Shown here: in pieces, positions 44,670 to 53,495 of the stretch
Layout: the number at the start of each line of letters is the position of its first letter
How positions within the stretch are numbered: position 1 is the stretch's first letter
Made by a program: the position numbers and the translations under genes
Notes under the pieces: generated by a model
Seen by the model: only the letters and a program-made list of their open reading frames with translations
Databases searched by the model: none
What the model was told of the DNA's origin: nothing
Assembly: GCF_003336875.1 (NCBI RefSeq)
Contig: NZ_QGNJ01000009.1
Location: 1-64,000 of the forward strand
Reading direction: 5' to 3'
DNA from: Oleisolibacter albus
GTDB lineage: Bacteria > Pseudomonadota > Alphaproteobacteria > Azospirillales > Azospirillaceae
Length of the DNA: 64,000 bases

Positions 44670-45791
44670 TCAGGCCTCGGGTAGGCGCTTCTCCGACTGC
44701 GGATCGAACAGGTGCAGGCCGTCGGCCTTGATCACCAGTTCGACGGTTTCGCCCGGGCGGGGCAGCGTCAGCCCATGGCCGCGGATCTTGCCGATCAGCA
44801 TGTGCTCACCCAGGCGGAAATGGATCATGGCCTCGTGACCGAGCGTCTCCACGATCTCCACCGCGCCGCGGATGGGCGCGACACTGGTCCATTGATGCTC
44901 CTCGGCATGGCCCACATGCTCGGGACGGAAACCGACCGACACGGTACGCCCGTGGTAATTGCCGATCCCGGCGCGGAAGGACGCAGGCACGGGCAGCACC
45001 AGATCCTGGTGCCGCAGCTGCGTGCCGGAGGCATCCACCTCCATCGGCACCACATTCATGGACGGCGTGCCGATGAAGCGGGCCACGAACAGGTTCTGCG
45101 GCCGGTCATACAGCTCCAGCGGCGTCCCCACCTGCATCAGATTGCCGGCGGGATGGCGCTTCAGCGGCGCCAGCACGGCGATGCGGTCGCCCATGGTCAT
45201 GGCCTCCACCTGATCGTGGGTGACATAGACCGTGGTGATCTTCAGCCGGCGCTGCAGCCTGGCGATCTCCGCCCGCATGACCACGCGCAGCTCGGCATCC
45301 AGGTTGGACAGCGGCTCGTCGAACAGGAAGACCTTGGGCTTGCGCACGATGGCGCGGCCCAGGGCCACGCGCTGGCGCTGGCCGCCCGACAGGGCGCGCG
45401 GCTTGCGGTCCAGGAACTCGGTCAGGCCCAGCATCGAGGCCGCGTCATTGACCAGCGCGTCGATCTCGGCCGGCGGCAGTTTGCGGATCTTCAGGCCGAA
45501 GGCGATGTTGTCGCGCACCGACATGTGCGGATAGAGCGCGTAGCTCTGGAACACCATGGCCACGTCGCGGTCCTTGGGGTGGACGTCGTTGACCACGCGG
45601 TCGCCGATGCTCAGCGTGCCGGCGCTGATCTCCTCCAGGCCCGCGATCATGCGCAGCGCCGTGGACTTGCCGCAGCCGGACGGCCCGACGAAGACCATGA
45701 ACTCCTGGTCCCGGATGTGCAGGGACAGGTTCTCGATGACGGGGACGTCGTTGAACCGCTTGGAGACGGCATCGAAGATGATCTGGGCCAT
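44670..45791 (-). CDS. malK: Sugar ABC transporter ATPase (MalK/UgpC type)
   Basis: 373 residues. Walker A GPSGCGKST (36-44), signature LSGGQRQRVALGRA, Walker B VFLFDEPLSNLDAELR and the switch histidine in VYVTHDQVEAM. The C-terminal TOBE/regulatory domain (from about 240; SVGFRPEHVG) is the MalK type. Drives the importer. GGAAGG precedes the ATG. First gene of the leftward operon, divergent from hexR across 608 bases. Confidence 0.95.
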   Translation of the reverse strand: MAQIIFDAVSKRFNDVPVIENLSLHIRDQEFMVFVGPSGCGKSTALRMIAGLEEISAGTLSIGDRVVNDVHPKDRDVAMVFQSYALYPHMSVRDNIAFGLKIRKLPPAEIDALVNDAASMLGLTEFLDRKPRALSGGQRQRVALGRAIVRKPKVFLFDEPLSNLDAELRVVMRAEIARLQRRLKITTVYVTHDQVEAMTMGDRIAVLAPLKRHPAGNLMQVGTPLELYDRPQNLFVARFIGTPSMNVVPMEVDASGTQLRHQDLVLPVPASFRAGIGNYHGRTVSVGFRPEHVGHAEEHQWTSVAPIRGAVEIVETLGHEAMIHFRLGEHMLIGKIRGHGLTLPRPGETVELVIKADGLHLFDPQSEKRLPEA

Positions 45792-46038
45792 TGCCTTCCG
45801 CCGATGTCAGGAGGTCAGGACGCGATGCGGATACGGGCGCCACGCGGTGGCGCCCGGCGGATGCATGGCCCGGCGTCCGCCGGGCGGCGGAGCGGGCGCA
45901 TCGGACTGGCTGTGATGGCGCCGGATAGAGTGGCAGCAGGCAAGACTTCCTCCCAGGCAGATGACCTTGTCCCGGCCCCGTTCCGCGGGTCCTGGCGGAC
46001 CTGCGGCCGGAGACCAGCCGGCATCACGTTACAACCGG

Positions 46039-46053
46039 TGTAGTATCATTACA
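46039..46053. promoter_or_regulatory. HexR-like operator 1 in malK/hexR region
   Basis: TGTAGTATCATTACA, arms TGTAG and TTACA with a five-base spacer; matches the HexR pattern except for the central C. It is 248 bases before the malK start. Confidence 0.75.
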
Positions 46054-46268
46054 GGCCGGCCGCAACCATCCCGCAAACGCATTCGAACCATCAGACGGGC
46101 CAATGGCCCTACCCCAGGCTTGCAGCGACTGTGTATCGCGTTGCAGCAAGCATTTACCGTCAACAACCCCGGCCCGCATTATCCCAGATCAAAGCAGAGG
46201 CATCTTTCCCCTGTCATTCTGCCCACGGGAGTTCTATCGGCAGGCTTGCAAAAGCCGGTTGATCGGCG

Positions 46269-46283
46269 TGTAATTCCTTTACA
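46269..46283. promoter_or_regulatory. HexR-like operator 2 in malK/hexR region
   Basis: TGTAATTCCTTTACA, arms TGTAA and TTACA, perfectly symmetric. It lies 117 bases before the hexR start, consistent with autoregulation. Confidence 0.78.
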
Positions 46284-46399
46284 GGCTGGTGAAACCCGTT
46301 TCATTAGACCCCTTGACCGGGGCCGAATTGCTGGCAGTGCGGTCGAAAACCGGCATCCGGCCGGCACGACGCCCCCATGATCACGAAAGGAAGACCCAG

Positions 46400-47245
46400 G
46401 TGCTGGACCGGATTCGCGGAATGATGACGGGACTGCGACGGTCCGAGCAGAAGATCGCGGAAGTGGTGCTGAAGCAACCCCATTCCGTCGTCAATGCCTC
46501 CGTCTCCGAAGTGGCCCGCGATGCCGGGGTGAGCCAGCCCACGGTGGTGCGCTTCTGCCGCTCGGTCGGCTGTGGCGGCTTCCAGGATTTCAAGCTGCGG
46601 CTGGCCCAGGACCTGGCCACCGGCACACCCTATGTGCATGAGGATGTGCGGCCGGAAGATCCGGTGGCCGATGTGGCGGCCAAGGTGCTGAACCGCAGCA
46701 TCGCCTCGCTGACCCGCGTGCGCAACCAGATGAATTCCGACGCGCTGGAACAGGCGGTGGAGATCATGGCCGCGGCCGGCCGTCTGGAATTCTACGGATT
46801 CGGCGCCTCCGGCATCGTCGCCATGGATGCGCAGAACAAATTCTTCCGCCTGGGCATCCCCTGCGCCGCCCATATCGACTATCACGTCCAGGCCATGTCG
46901 GCGGCGATTCTCGGCCCCACCGGGGCGGTGGTGGCCATCTCCCACACCGGGCGCACGCGCGAGCTGCTGCGCAGCGTGGATCTGGCCCTGGAAAGCGGAT
47001 CGAAGGTCATCGCCCTGACCAGCGGCGGCTCCCCCCTGGCCGACCGGGCCACGGTCAGCCTGATCGTCGATGTGCCGGAAGACACCAGCATGTATACCCC
47101 GATGACCTCGCGCATCGCCCATCTGGCAATGATGGACGTGCTGCAGGTGGGCGTGGCCTTGCGCCGGGGCATGAACCTGACGGAAAGTCTGGCCCGCGCC
47201 AAACGCTCGATCCGGGAACGACGGCTCCAGACCGTCAAGCCCTGA
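46400..47245 (+). CDS. hexR: HexR, RpiR-family repressor of central sugar metabolism
   Basis: 281 residues. N-terminal HTH_6 domain (SEQKIAEVVLKQPHSVVNAS, then VSQPTVVRFCRSVGCGGFQDFKL) and C-terminal SIS sugar-phosphate domain (LEFYGFGASGIVAMDAQNKF, ISHTGRTRELL, ITS-like LTSGGSPLADRA). DFKLRLAQDLATGTPYVHEDV and DAQNKFFRLGIP match HexR specifically, whose effector is KDPG. Start is GTG 46400 after AAGGAAG. Encoded opposite malK and upstream of glgB; likely binds the TGTAR-N5-TTACA sites found here. Confidence 0.88.
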   Translation: MLDRIRGMMTGLRRSEQKIAEVVLKQPHSVVNASVSEVARDAGVSQPTVVRFCRSVGCGGFQDFKLRLAQDLATGTPYVHEDVRPEDPVADVAAKVLNRSIASLTRVRNQMNSDALEQAVEIMAAAGRLEFYGFGASGIVAMDAQNKFFRLGIPCAAHIDYHVQAMSAAILGPTGAVVAISHTGRTRELLRSVDLALESGSKVIALTSGGSPLADRATVSLIVDVPEDTSMYTPMTSRIAHLAMMDVLQVGVALRRGMNLTESLARAKRSIRERRLQTVKP

Positions 47246-47299
47246 CGGCCCATCCTCGGCCGCAGCGCCCGGCCATCGTGGAAGTCTGAAGGAGCAGCC

Positions 47300-49549
47300 A
47301 TGTCCCCCGACACCATTGCCCTGATCGTCAGCGGCAATCACGCCGACCCCTTCGCCGTCCTGGGGCCGCATCGGGCAGCAGGGGATGCCGACGCGCCGGA
47401 CGCCGATTCAGCCGATGGCGCACAGGGCGGTGACGGGCCGACGGATCTGCGGGTGTTCCGCCCCGACGCCGACCGTGTGGAGATCCTGGACGGCAGCGGC
47501 GCCGTGCTGGCCGAGATGCGGCGGCGGCATGAAGGCGGCTTCTTCGAGCATCGGTTCGACGGGCCGGCGCCCGCGGGCTACCGGCTGCGGCTGCACCGCG
47601 GCGCCGCGGCCTGGGAGATCGACGATCCCTACCGGTTCCCGCCGCTGCTGGGCGATCTCGACCTGCATCTGCTGGGCGAGGGCCGGCACTGGCGGGCCTA
47701 TGAACAGCTGGGCGCCCATCCCGTCCGCATCGACGGGGTGGATGGGGTCCGATTCGCGGTCTGGGCCCCCAATGCCCGCCGCGTCTCGGTGGTGGGGGAG
47801 TTCAATGGCTGGGACGGGCGGGTGCATGTCATGCGCAACCGGCCCGGCGTCGGCGTGTGGGAGATCTTCCTGCCGGGCCTGGGCGAAGGCACGCTCTACA
47901 AGTACGAGCTGCTGGGACCGCGGGGCGAGCTGCTGCCGCTGAAGGCCGATCCCTTCGCCTTCGCCGCGGAGAACCGGCCGCACACGGCCTCCATCGTCCG
48001 CCGCATCGACCGCCAGCCCTGGCAGGACCGGGACTGGCTGCAGAAGCGGGCCGCCCGCAACGCCCGCACCGCCCCCATCAGCATCTACGAGGTGCATCTG
48101 GGCTCGTGGAAGCGGGGCGAGGGCAACCGGTTCCTGACCTACCGCGAGCTGGCCGACGATCTGGTCCCTTATGCCAAGGAGATGGGCTTCACCCATATCG
48201 AGGTGCTGCCCGTGCATGAGCATCCGTTCGACGGCAGCTGGGGCTACCAGTCCCTGGGGCTGTACGCCCCCACCAGCCGCTTCGGCACGCCGGCCGATTT
48301 CCAGGCCTTCGTCGAGGCCTGCCACGCGGCGGAGCTGGGGCTGATCATCGACTGGGTGCCCGGCCATTTCCCCAGCGACGCCCATGGGCTGGCCTGGTTC
48401 GACGGCACCCACCTCTATGAGCATGCCGATCCGCGCCAGGGCTTCCACCAGGACTGGAACACGCTGATCTATAATTTCGGCCGCAACGAGATCAGCAACT
48501 TCCTGATCGCCAATGCCCTGTTCTGGCTGCGCCACTATCATGTGGACGGGCTGCGCGTCGATGCCGTGGCCTCCATGCTGTATCTGGATTACAGCCGCAA
48601 GGCGGGCGAGTGGGTGCCCAACCGTTTCGGCGGGCGGGAGAACCTGGAGGCCATCGACCTGCTGCGCCGCATGAACGAGCTGGTCTATGGCGAGGAGGAA
48701 GGCCAGGGCGGCGGCGCCATCACCATCGCCGAGGAAAGCACGGCCTGGCCGGGCGTCTCCCGACCCGCCTATGTGGGCGGTCTGGGCTTCGGCTATAAAT
48801 GGAACATGGGCTGGATGCATGACACGTTGCGCTACATGCGCAACGATCCGGTACACCGGCGCTATCACCACAACGACCTGACCTTCGGCCTGCTCTACGC
48901 CTTCACCGAAAATTTCATCCTGCCGCTGTCCCATGACGAGGTGGTCCACGGCAAGGGCAGCATCCTGGCCCGCATGCCCGGCGACACCTGGCAGCAATTC
49001 GCCAATCTGCGCGCCTATTACGGCTTCATGTGGACCCATCCCGGCAAGAAGCTGCTGTTCATGGGCGGCGAGTTCGCCCAGGGCCGCGAATGGAACCACG
49101 ATGCCAGCCTGGACTGGCATCTGCTGGACCCGGACCAGGGCGGCCCCTGGCACGTCGGCGTGCAGCGGCTGGTGCGCGACCTCAACGCCCTCTACCGCAA
49201 TACGCCGGCCCTGTCCGAGCTGGACTGCGAGGCCGAGGGCTTCCGCTGGATCAAGGGCAACGCCGCTGAGGAATCGGTGCTGGCCTACAGCCGCCACGGC
49301 AGCACGCCGGGATCGGTGGCCGTGGCCGTGGTGAACTTCACGCCGGTGCCGCGCCAGGACTATCGCGTCGGCCTGCCGGAGGGCGGTTTCTGGCGCGAGG
49401 CGCTGAACAGCGACGCCGCGCTCTATGGCGGCTCCAATCTGGGCAATGGCGGCGGCGTCACCGCCGAGGCGGTCCCCTGGGACGGCCAGCCCTTCAGCGC
49501 CCCCCTCACCCTGCCGCCGCTGGCCGCCCTGGTGCTGGTGAAGGGCTGA
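47300..49549 (+). CDS. glgB: 1,4-alpha-glucan branching enzyme
   Basis: 749 residues. Forms alpha-1,6 branches in glycogen. Two N-terminal beta-domains (the second, from about 135, is CBM48: [20 protein letters not shown]) precede the GH13 barrel. Catalytic nucleophile D421 in GLRVDAVAS, acid E478/E479 in [11 protein letters not shown], and the conserved HD in [19 protein letters not shown] precedes the ATG. It follows hexR by 54 bases and may be co-transcribed. An acidic insertion (about 27-46, [13 protein letters not shown]) in the first domain is not usual. Other glg genes are not in the window. Confidence 0.96.
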   Translation: MSPDTIALIVSGNHADPFAVLGPHRAAGDADAPDADSADGAQGGDGPTDLRVFRPDADRVEILDGSGAVLAEMRRRHEGGFFEHRFDGPAPAGYRLRLHRGAAAWEIDDPYRFPPLLGDLDLHLLGEGRHWRAYEQLGAHPVRIDGVDGVRFAVWAPNARRVSVVGEFNGWDGRVHVMRNRPGVGVWEIFLPGLGEGTLYKYELLGPRGELLPLKADPFAFAAENRPHTASIVRRIDRQPWQDRDWLQKRAARNARTAPISIYEVHLGSWKRGEGNRFLTYRELADDLVPYAKEMGFTHIEVLPVHEHPFDGSWGYQSLGLYAPTSRFGTPADFQAFVEACHAAELGLIIDWVPGHFPSDAHGLAWFDGTHLYEHADPRQGFHQDWNTLIYNFGRNEISNFLIANALFWLRHYHVDGLRVDAVASMLYLDYSRKAGEWVPNRFGGRENLEAIDLLRRMNELVYGEEEGQGGGAITIAEESTAWPGVSRPAYVGGLGFGYKWNMGWMHDTLRYMRNDPVHRRYHHNDLTFGLLYAFTENFILPLSHDEVVHGKGSILARMPGDTWQQFANLRAYYGFMWTHPGKKLLFMGGEFAQGREWNHDASLDWHLLDPDQGGPWHVGVQRLVRDLNALYRNTPALSELDCEAEGFRWIKGNAAEESVLAYSRHGSTPGSVAVAVVNFTPVPRQDYRVGLPEGGFWREALNSDAALYGGSNLGNGGGVTAEAVPWDGQPFSAPLTLPPLAALVLVKG

Positions 49550-49557
49550 GCGCGTCC

Positions 49558-50458
49558 GCCCGGATGCCCGCCCGCGCGGGTGTGGTGCGGGGAGGCGCAA
49601 GGAGAACGTCCCCGTCCGCCCCCCCTTCCCGCATCATCCCTTCCCCACCGCCGCCCCACTTCCGGCGTCGTGCCCCGCGCAGACGGGGCCCCAAGGCCAG
49701 GCGCACAGTCAGTGCAGCGTGCCATAGAGATCGAGCCATTGTGGATTGCGCTCTTCGATCAGCCGGATCTTCCAGGCCCGATTCCATTTCTTCAGTTGCT
49801 TTTCCCGCCCGATGGCATGGAACGCCGTGTCGAAGATCTCGTAATAGACCAGAAGGTTCACACCATAGATCCGGGTGAAACCATCCGTCCGTGCGCATTT
49901 ATGTTCATAGACGCGACGCGCAAGATCATTGGTCACGCCGATATACAGCGTCCCGTTCCGCTGGCTGGCCAAAATATAGACGAAGTAGGACCGCATGGGT
50001 TGGCTTGGGATCCTGGGTCCCCGCCTGCGCGGGGACGACGCCGCGGCAATTCATAGAATTAGTGTGATTTATCGATTTCATCAATCAAAAAGGGAAATGG
50101 TGCCGCCATTCCCTGCTCAACCATCCCCGTTCCCGCATCATCCCTTCGCCACCGCCGTCCCATCTCCGGCGTCGTCCCTTCCCCGCCGCCGCCCCACGCC
50201 CGGCGTCGTCCCCGCGCAGGCGGGGACCCAGGGCCACGCGCACACCACCTCCCCTGGATGCCCGCCTGCGCGGGGCATGACGCGGGGAGACGCAAGGGGA
50301 ACGTCCCCGCCCGCCACCACCGCCCCACCTCCGGCACCATCCCTTCCCCGCCGCCGCCCCACGCCCGGCGTCGTCCCCGCGAAGGCGGGGACCCAGGCCA
50401 CGCGCGCACCACCTCCCCTGGATGCCCGCCTGCGCGGGGCATGACGCGGGGAGACGCG
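49558..50458. repeat. Repeat island around the GIY-YIG gene
   Basis: Copies of the palindromic family occur at about 49558-49592, 49667-49700, 50017-50041 (GTCCCCGCCTGCGCGGGGAC), 50206-50232, 50252-50282, 50369-50397 and 50416-50446. In addition about 118 bases from 50175 to 50293 are repeated, with small indels, at 50340 to 50456, a period near 164. Parts of the same longer unit (CGCATCATCCCTTCC, CGCAAGGRGAACGTCCCC) lie on both sides of the GIY-YIG gene. The stretch 49997-50565 has no gene. Confidence 0.8.
49709..49996 (-). CDS. GIY-YIG nuclease-domain protein (UPF0213 type)
   Basis: 95 residues, almost all one GIY-YIG domain: YFVYILASQRNGTLYIGVTN (residues 4-23), the conserved arginine in LARRVYEHK, and the metal-binding glutamate in IGREKQLKKWNR. 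Small proteins of this group are often present in several copies per alphaproteobacterial genome and have no settled role; DNA nicking or cleavage is the domain-level expectation. The gene sits inside a palindromic repeat island, with one palindrome about 20 bases upstream of its start. Confidence 0.88.
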   Translation of the reverse strand: MRSYFVYILASQRNGTLYIGVTNDLARRVYEHKCARTDGFTRIYGVNLLVYYEIFDTAFHAIGREKQLKKWNRAWKIRLIEERNPQWLDLYGTLH

Positions 50459-50565
50459 GGGGCGGCAGAGGGAGGCGGATCGGTCGCGGCGGCGGGTTCT
50501 ACCCAAGGCCGGCCCCGGCGCGTTACCGTGCCGCCCAGCCCGATCCCCACACCCAAGGAAACGCC

Positions 50566-51438
50566 ATGCTCCCCCTTTCCCCGATCACCGTCGGCTTCAT
50601 GCGCATGGGCCAATGGGGCCTGAACCGCGCGGCCTTGCGGGACTGGATCGGCACCGTGCTCGACCTGGGCATCACCAGTTTCGACCATGCCGACGTCTAT
50701 GGCGATTACGGCGTCGAGGACGCCTTCGGCGAGGCCCTGGCGCTGCAGCCCGCCCAGCGGGACCGCATGCAGCTGATCAGCAAGGTGGGCGTGCAGCGGG
50801 TCAGTCCCGGCAATCCCGGCGTCTGGCACATGCATTACGACCTGTCCGGCGCCCATATCCTGGCCACGGTCGAGGCGTCCCTGCGCAAGCTGCGCACCGA
50901 CCGGCTGGACCTGCTGCTGCTGCACCGGCCCGACCCGCTGATGCGGGCGGAGGAGGTGGCCGACGCCTTCGACCGGTTGCAGGCGGCCGGCAAGGTGCTG
51001 CATTTCGGCGTGTCGAACTTCGCGGCCTCGCGGGTGCGGGCCCTGCAGCGGGTCCTGGCCCAGCCGCTGCTGGTCAACCAGGTGGAGATCAGCCTGGAAC
51101 GGCCGGACGCCATCTGGGACGGCACGCTGGACAGCTGCCAGGAGCTGGGGCTGACACCCATGGCCTGGTCACCGCTGGGCGGCGGCGGGCTGTTCCGCGA
51201 CGATCCCGCCCGGGCCGGGCTGCGTCAGGCCTTGCGTGAGGTGGCCGACGCCTATGGTGCCGCCCCGGACCAGATCGCCCTGGCCTGGCTGCTGGCGCAT
51301 CCGGCCGGCATCCGCTGTGTCGTCGGCACCGGGCGGCTGGACCGGCTGCGTGGGGCCGTCCATGCCCAGTCCATCCAGCTCGACCGGCAGAACTGGTACA
51401 AGCTGCTGGCCGCGGCCGAAGGCCGGCAAGTGCCCTGA
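50566..51438 (+). CDS. Aldo/keto reductase (YdhF-like)
   Basis: 290 residues, NADPH-dependent TIM-barrel oxidoreductase. The catalytic tetrad region is visible: DHADVYGDYGVE (D and Y), ISKVGVQ (K) and LLLLHRPDPL (H). Cofactor region SNFAASRVRAL and the C-terminal GTGRLDRLRGAV block follow. ATG at 50566 after AAGGAA; upstream frame extension runs into repeats. Substrate unknown; the position between glgB and malQ does not by itself suggest a sugar. Confidence 0.9.
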   Translation: MLPLSPITVGFMRMGQWGLNRAALRDWIGTVLDLGITSFDHADVYGDYGVEDAFGEALALQPAQRDRMQLISKVGVQRVSPGNPGVWHMHYDLSGAHILATVEASLRKLRTDRLDLLLLHRPDPLMRAEEVADAFDRLQAAGKVLHFGVSNFAASRVRALQRVLAQPLLVNQVEISLERPDAIWDGTLDSCQELGLTPMAWSPLGGGGLFRDDPARAGLRQALREVADAYGAAPDQIALAWLLAHPAGIRCVVGTGRLDRLRGAVHAQSIQLDRQNWYKLLAAAEGRQVP

Positions 51439-51818
51439 GCGGGCGTGGGTGTCGCCCTCCGGTGGCGATCGGCCGGGACCAGGGGGCGACGATGCCGCGG
51501 ACAGCCCCCAGGCCTGGGCGTCGTGGCCATGGACCGTGACCGCCGTGCTGGCGCGGGGCGGATCTGTAGCAATCTGCCCGTCCATACCGGTGGATTACTG
51601 TAATCGAGTTACCAAGCGGCGTTAAACGGCGCCAGTGGAGGAGTATCCTCTTTCCCCGACATTCCTCGATCCGGCCCCGGACGCGGTGGGAACCGGTGTT
51701 ATATCAATGCGCACACTGCGGAAATGGACCAGATCTACCTGCGGAATGTGGTTTGATTGCAAAGCCGGGGTCGCAACCATCGCCCCCGGCCCCCTCCCCC
51801 CTCTTCCCAGCGGCTTCC
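51439..51818. other. Intergenic region upstream of malQ
   Basis: 380 bases with no gene. The left half is GC-rich; from about 51560 it becomes AT-richer and contains the HexR-like site at 51599-51613 and GTTATATCAATG near 51700, a possible -10 region. No ribosome site is obvious just before the malQ ATG. Confidence 0.5.
51599..51613 (+). promoter_or_regulatory. HexR-like operator upstream of malQ
   Basis: TGTAATCGAGTTACC, one mismatch in the last base from TGTAR-N5-TTACA. It is 206 bases before the malQ ATG. Weaker than the other three sites. Confidence 0.6.
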
Positions 51819-53360
51819 ATGAACGACCTGCGCGCCAGCGGCATCCTGCTCCATCCCACCTCGCTGCCCGGCGGGCACGGCATCGGGGACCTGGGTCCCG
51901 AGGCGCGCGCCTTCCTGGAGCGGCTGGCCGAAGCCGGGCAGAGCCTGTGGCAGATCCTGCCCCTGTCGCCGACCGGGGTGGGGGCCTCCCCCTATTCCTC
52001 CCTATCCAGCTTCGCCGGCAATCCGCTGCTGATCAGCTTCGATGATCTGGCCGCCGAGGGGCTGGCCGACGCCGCCCTGCTGGAGACGCTGCCGGGCAAT
52101 GGGCCGGGCAACGGGCCGGGCAACGGAAGCGGGCGCGTGGATTTCGCCGCCGTCCTGGCCGGCAAGCTGACGGCGCTGGACCGGGTCTGCGCCGATTTCC
52201 TGCGCCGCCCCGCCGACGACGAGCTGTGGATCGACTACGAGCTGTTCCTGGCCAAGCACGAGGCCGACTGGCTGGACGATTACGCGCTCTACATCGTGCT
52301 GAAGGACCGGCATGGCGGCCGGGCCTGGCAGGACTGGAACGCCGCCTATGTGTCGCGGGAGAGCGTGGCCCTGGACGAGGCGCGGCAGACGCTGGCCCAG
52401 GAGATCCGCAAGATCAAGGTGCAGCAGTTCCTGTTCTTCCGGCAGTGGCAGCGGCTGCACGACCAGGCCGCCCGGCTGGGCGTGCGCATCATGGGCGACA
52501 TCCCCATCTTCGTCGCCGGCGACAGCGCCGATGTCTGGGCTAATCCCGAGCTGTTCGAACTGGACCGCGGCGGCCAGCCGCTGCTGGTGGCCGGCGTGCC
52601 GCCCGACTATTTCAGCGCCACCGGCCAGCGCTGGGGCAATCCGCTGTTCCGCTGGGACGCCCACCGCGCCCAGGGCTTTGCCTGGTGGCACAAGCGCGTG
52701 GCCAAGACGCTGGAGATGGTGGATCTGGTCCGCATCGACCATTTCCGCGGGTTCGAGAGCTATTGGGAGATCCCGGCCAGCGAACCCACGGCCATCCATG
52801 GCCGCTGGGTCCCCGCCCCCGGCTACGAGCTGTTCCAGTCCATGCGCGACCGCTTCGGCAGCCTGCCGATCATCGCCGAGGATCTGGGCATCATCACGCC
52901 CGAGGTGGAGCGGCTGCGCGACCATTTCGGCTTCCCCGGCATGCGCGTCCTGCCCTTCGAGTGGGGGGAGGATTTCAAGCCCTGGGACTATGATCCCAAC
53001 CGCTTCCCGGCCAACAGCGTGTTCTATACCGGGACCCACGACAACGACACCATCCTGGGCTGGTTCAACGCCCTGGGCGGTGCGGACTCGGAGATCGGCC
53101 GGCGCATGCTGGACTATCTCGGCAGCGACCGCAGCGCCATCCATTGGGACTTCGTGCGCTTCGCCCTGAACAGCAACAGCCGCATCGCCATCTGCCCGGT
53201 GCAGGACATTCTGGGACTGGGAACCGAGGCGCGCATGAACGTGCCGGGCAAGGCCGACGGCAACTGGTCCTGGCGCCTGCAGCCCGGCCAGTTCGACGGT
53301 GCGGCGGCGCGGCAGCTGCGCGGCCTGACCGAGGCTGCCGGCCGCCTGCCCGCGGCCTGA
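51819..53360 (+). CDS. malQ: 4-alpha-glucanotransferase (amylomaltase)
   Basis: 513 residues, GH77. Transfers glucan chains between malto-oligosaccharides, releasing glucose. Opens with SGILLHPTSLPGGHGIGDLG; later VDLVRIDHFRGFESYW holds the nucleophile Asp, IIAEDLGIITPEV the acid Glu, and TGTHDNDTILGW the third carboxylate. The bacterial GH77 250s segment DSADVWANPELF is also intact. A GNGP repeat (about 93-104) comes from three 12-base units at 52092-52127. Start is the ATG at 51819 without a clear Shine-Dalgarno. With malKEFG it provides uptake and processing of maltodextrins. Confidence 0.95.
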   Translation: MNDLRASGILLHPTSLPGGHGIGDLGPEARAFLERLAEAGQSLWQILPLSPTGVGASPYSSLSSFAGNPLLISFDDLAAEGLADAALLETLPGNGPGNGPGNGSGRVDFAAVLAGKLTALDRVCADFLRRPADDELWIDYELFLAKHEADWLDDYALYIVLKDRHGGRAWQDWNAAYVSRESVALDEARQTLAQEIRKIKVQQFLFFRQWQRLHDQAARLGVRIMGDIPIFVAGDSADVWANPELFELDRGGQPLLVAGVPPDYFSATGQRWGNPLFRWDAHRAQGFAWWHKRVAKTLEMVDLVRIDHFRGFESYWEIPASEPTAIHGRWVPAPGYELFQSMRDRFGSLPIIAEDLGIITPEVERLRDHFGFPGMRVLPFEWGEDFKPWDYDPNRFPANSVFYTGTHDNDTILGWFNALGGADSEIGRRMLDYLGSDRSAIHWDFVRFALNSNSRIAICPVQDILGLGTEARMNVPGKADGNWSWRLQPGQFDGAAARQLRGLTEAAGRLPAA

Positions 53361-53495
53361 CGGCCCCAGCAGCCTGACGGACCAGTTCCCGACGGTAACG
53401 GTTCCATCGCGCCCCCGTGCTAGCATCGCCGGGCGCAGGGCTGGGCCGGATGGTCGGACCGCCCGATCGACGGGACTGAGCGAAGGGAACACGCG

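Larger units (their letters stand above)
45792..46399. promoter_or_regulatory. Divergent malK/hexR control region
   Basis: 608 gene-free bases between two divergent starts. It holds two HexR-like palindromes (listed separately), and is AT-richer than the surroundings from about 46120 to 46310. No further gene is visible; the frame extending hexR upstream to 46289 lacks a ribosome site. Confidence 0.6.
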
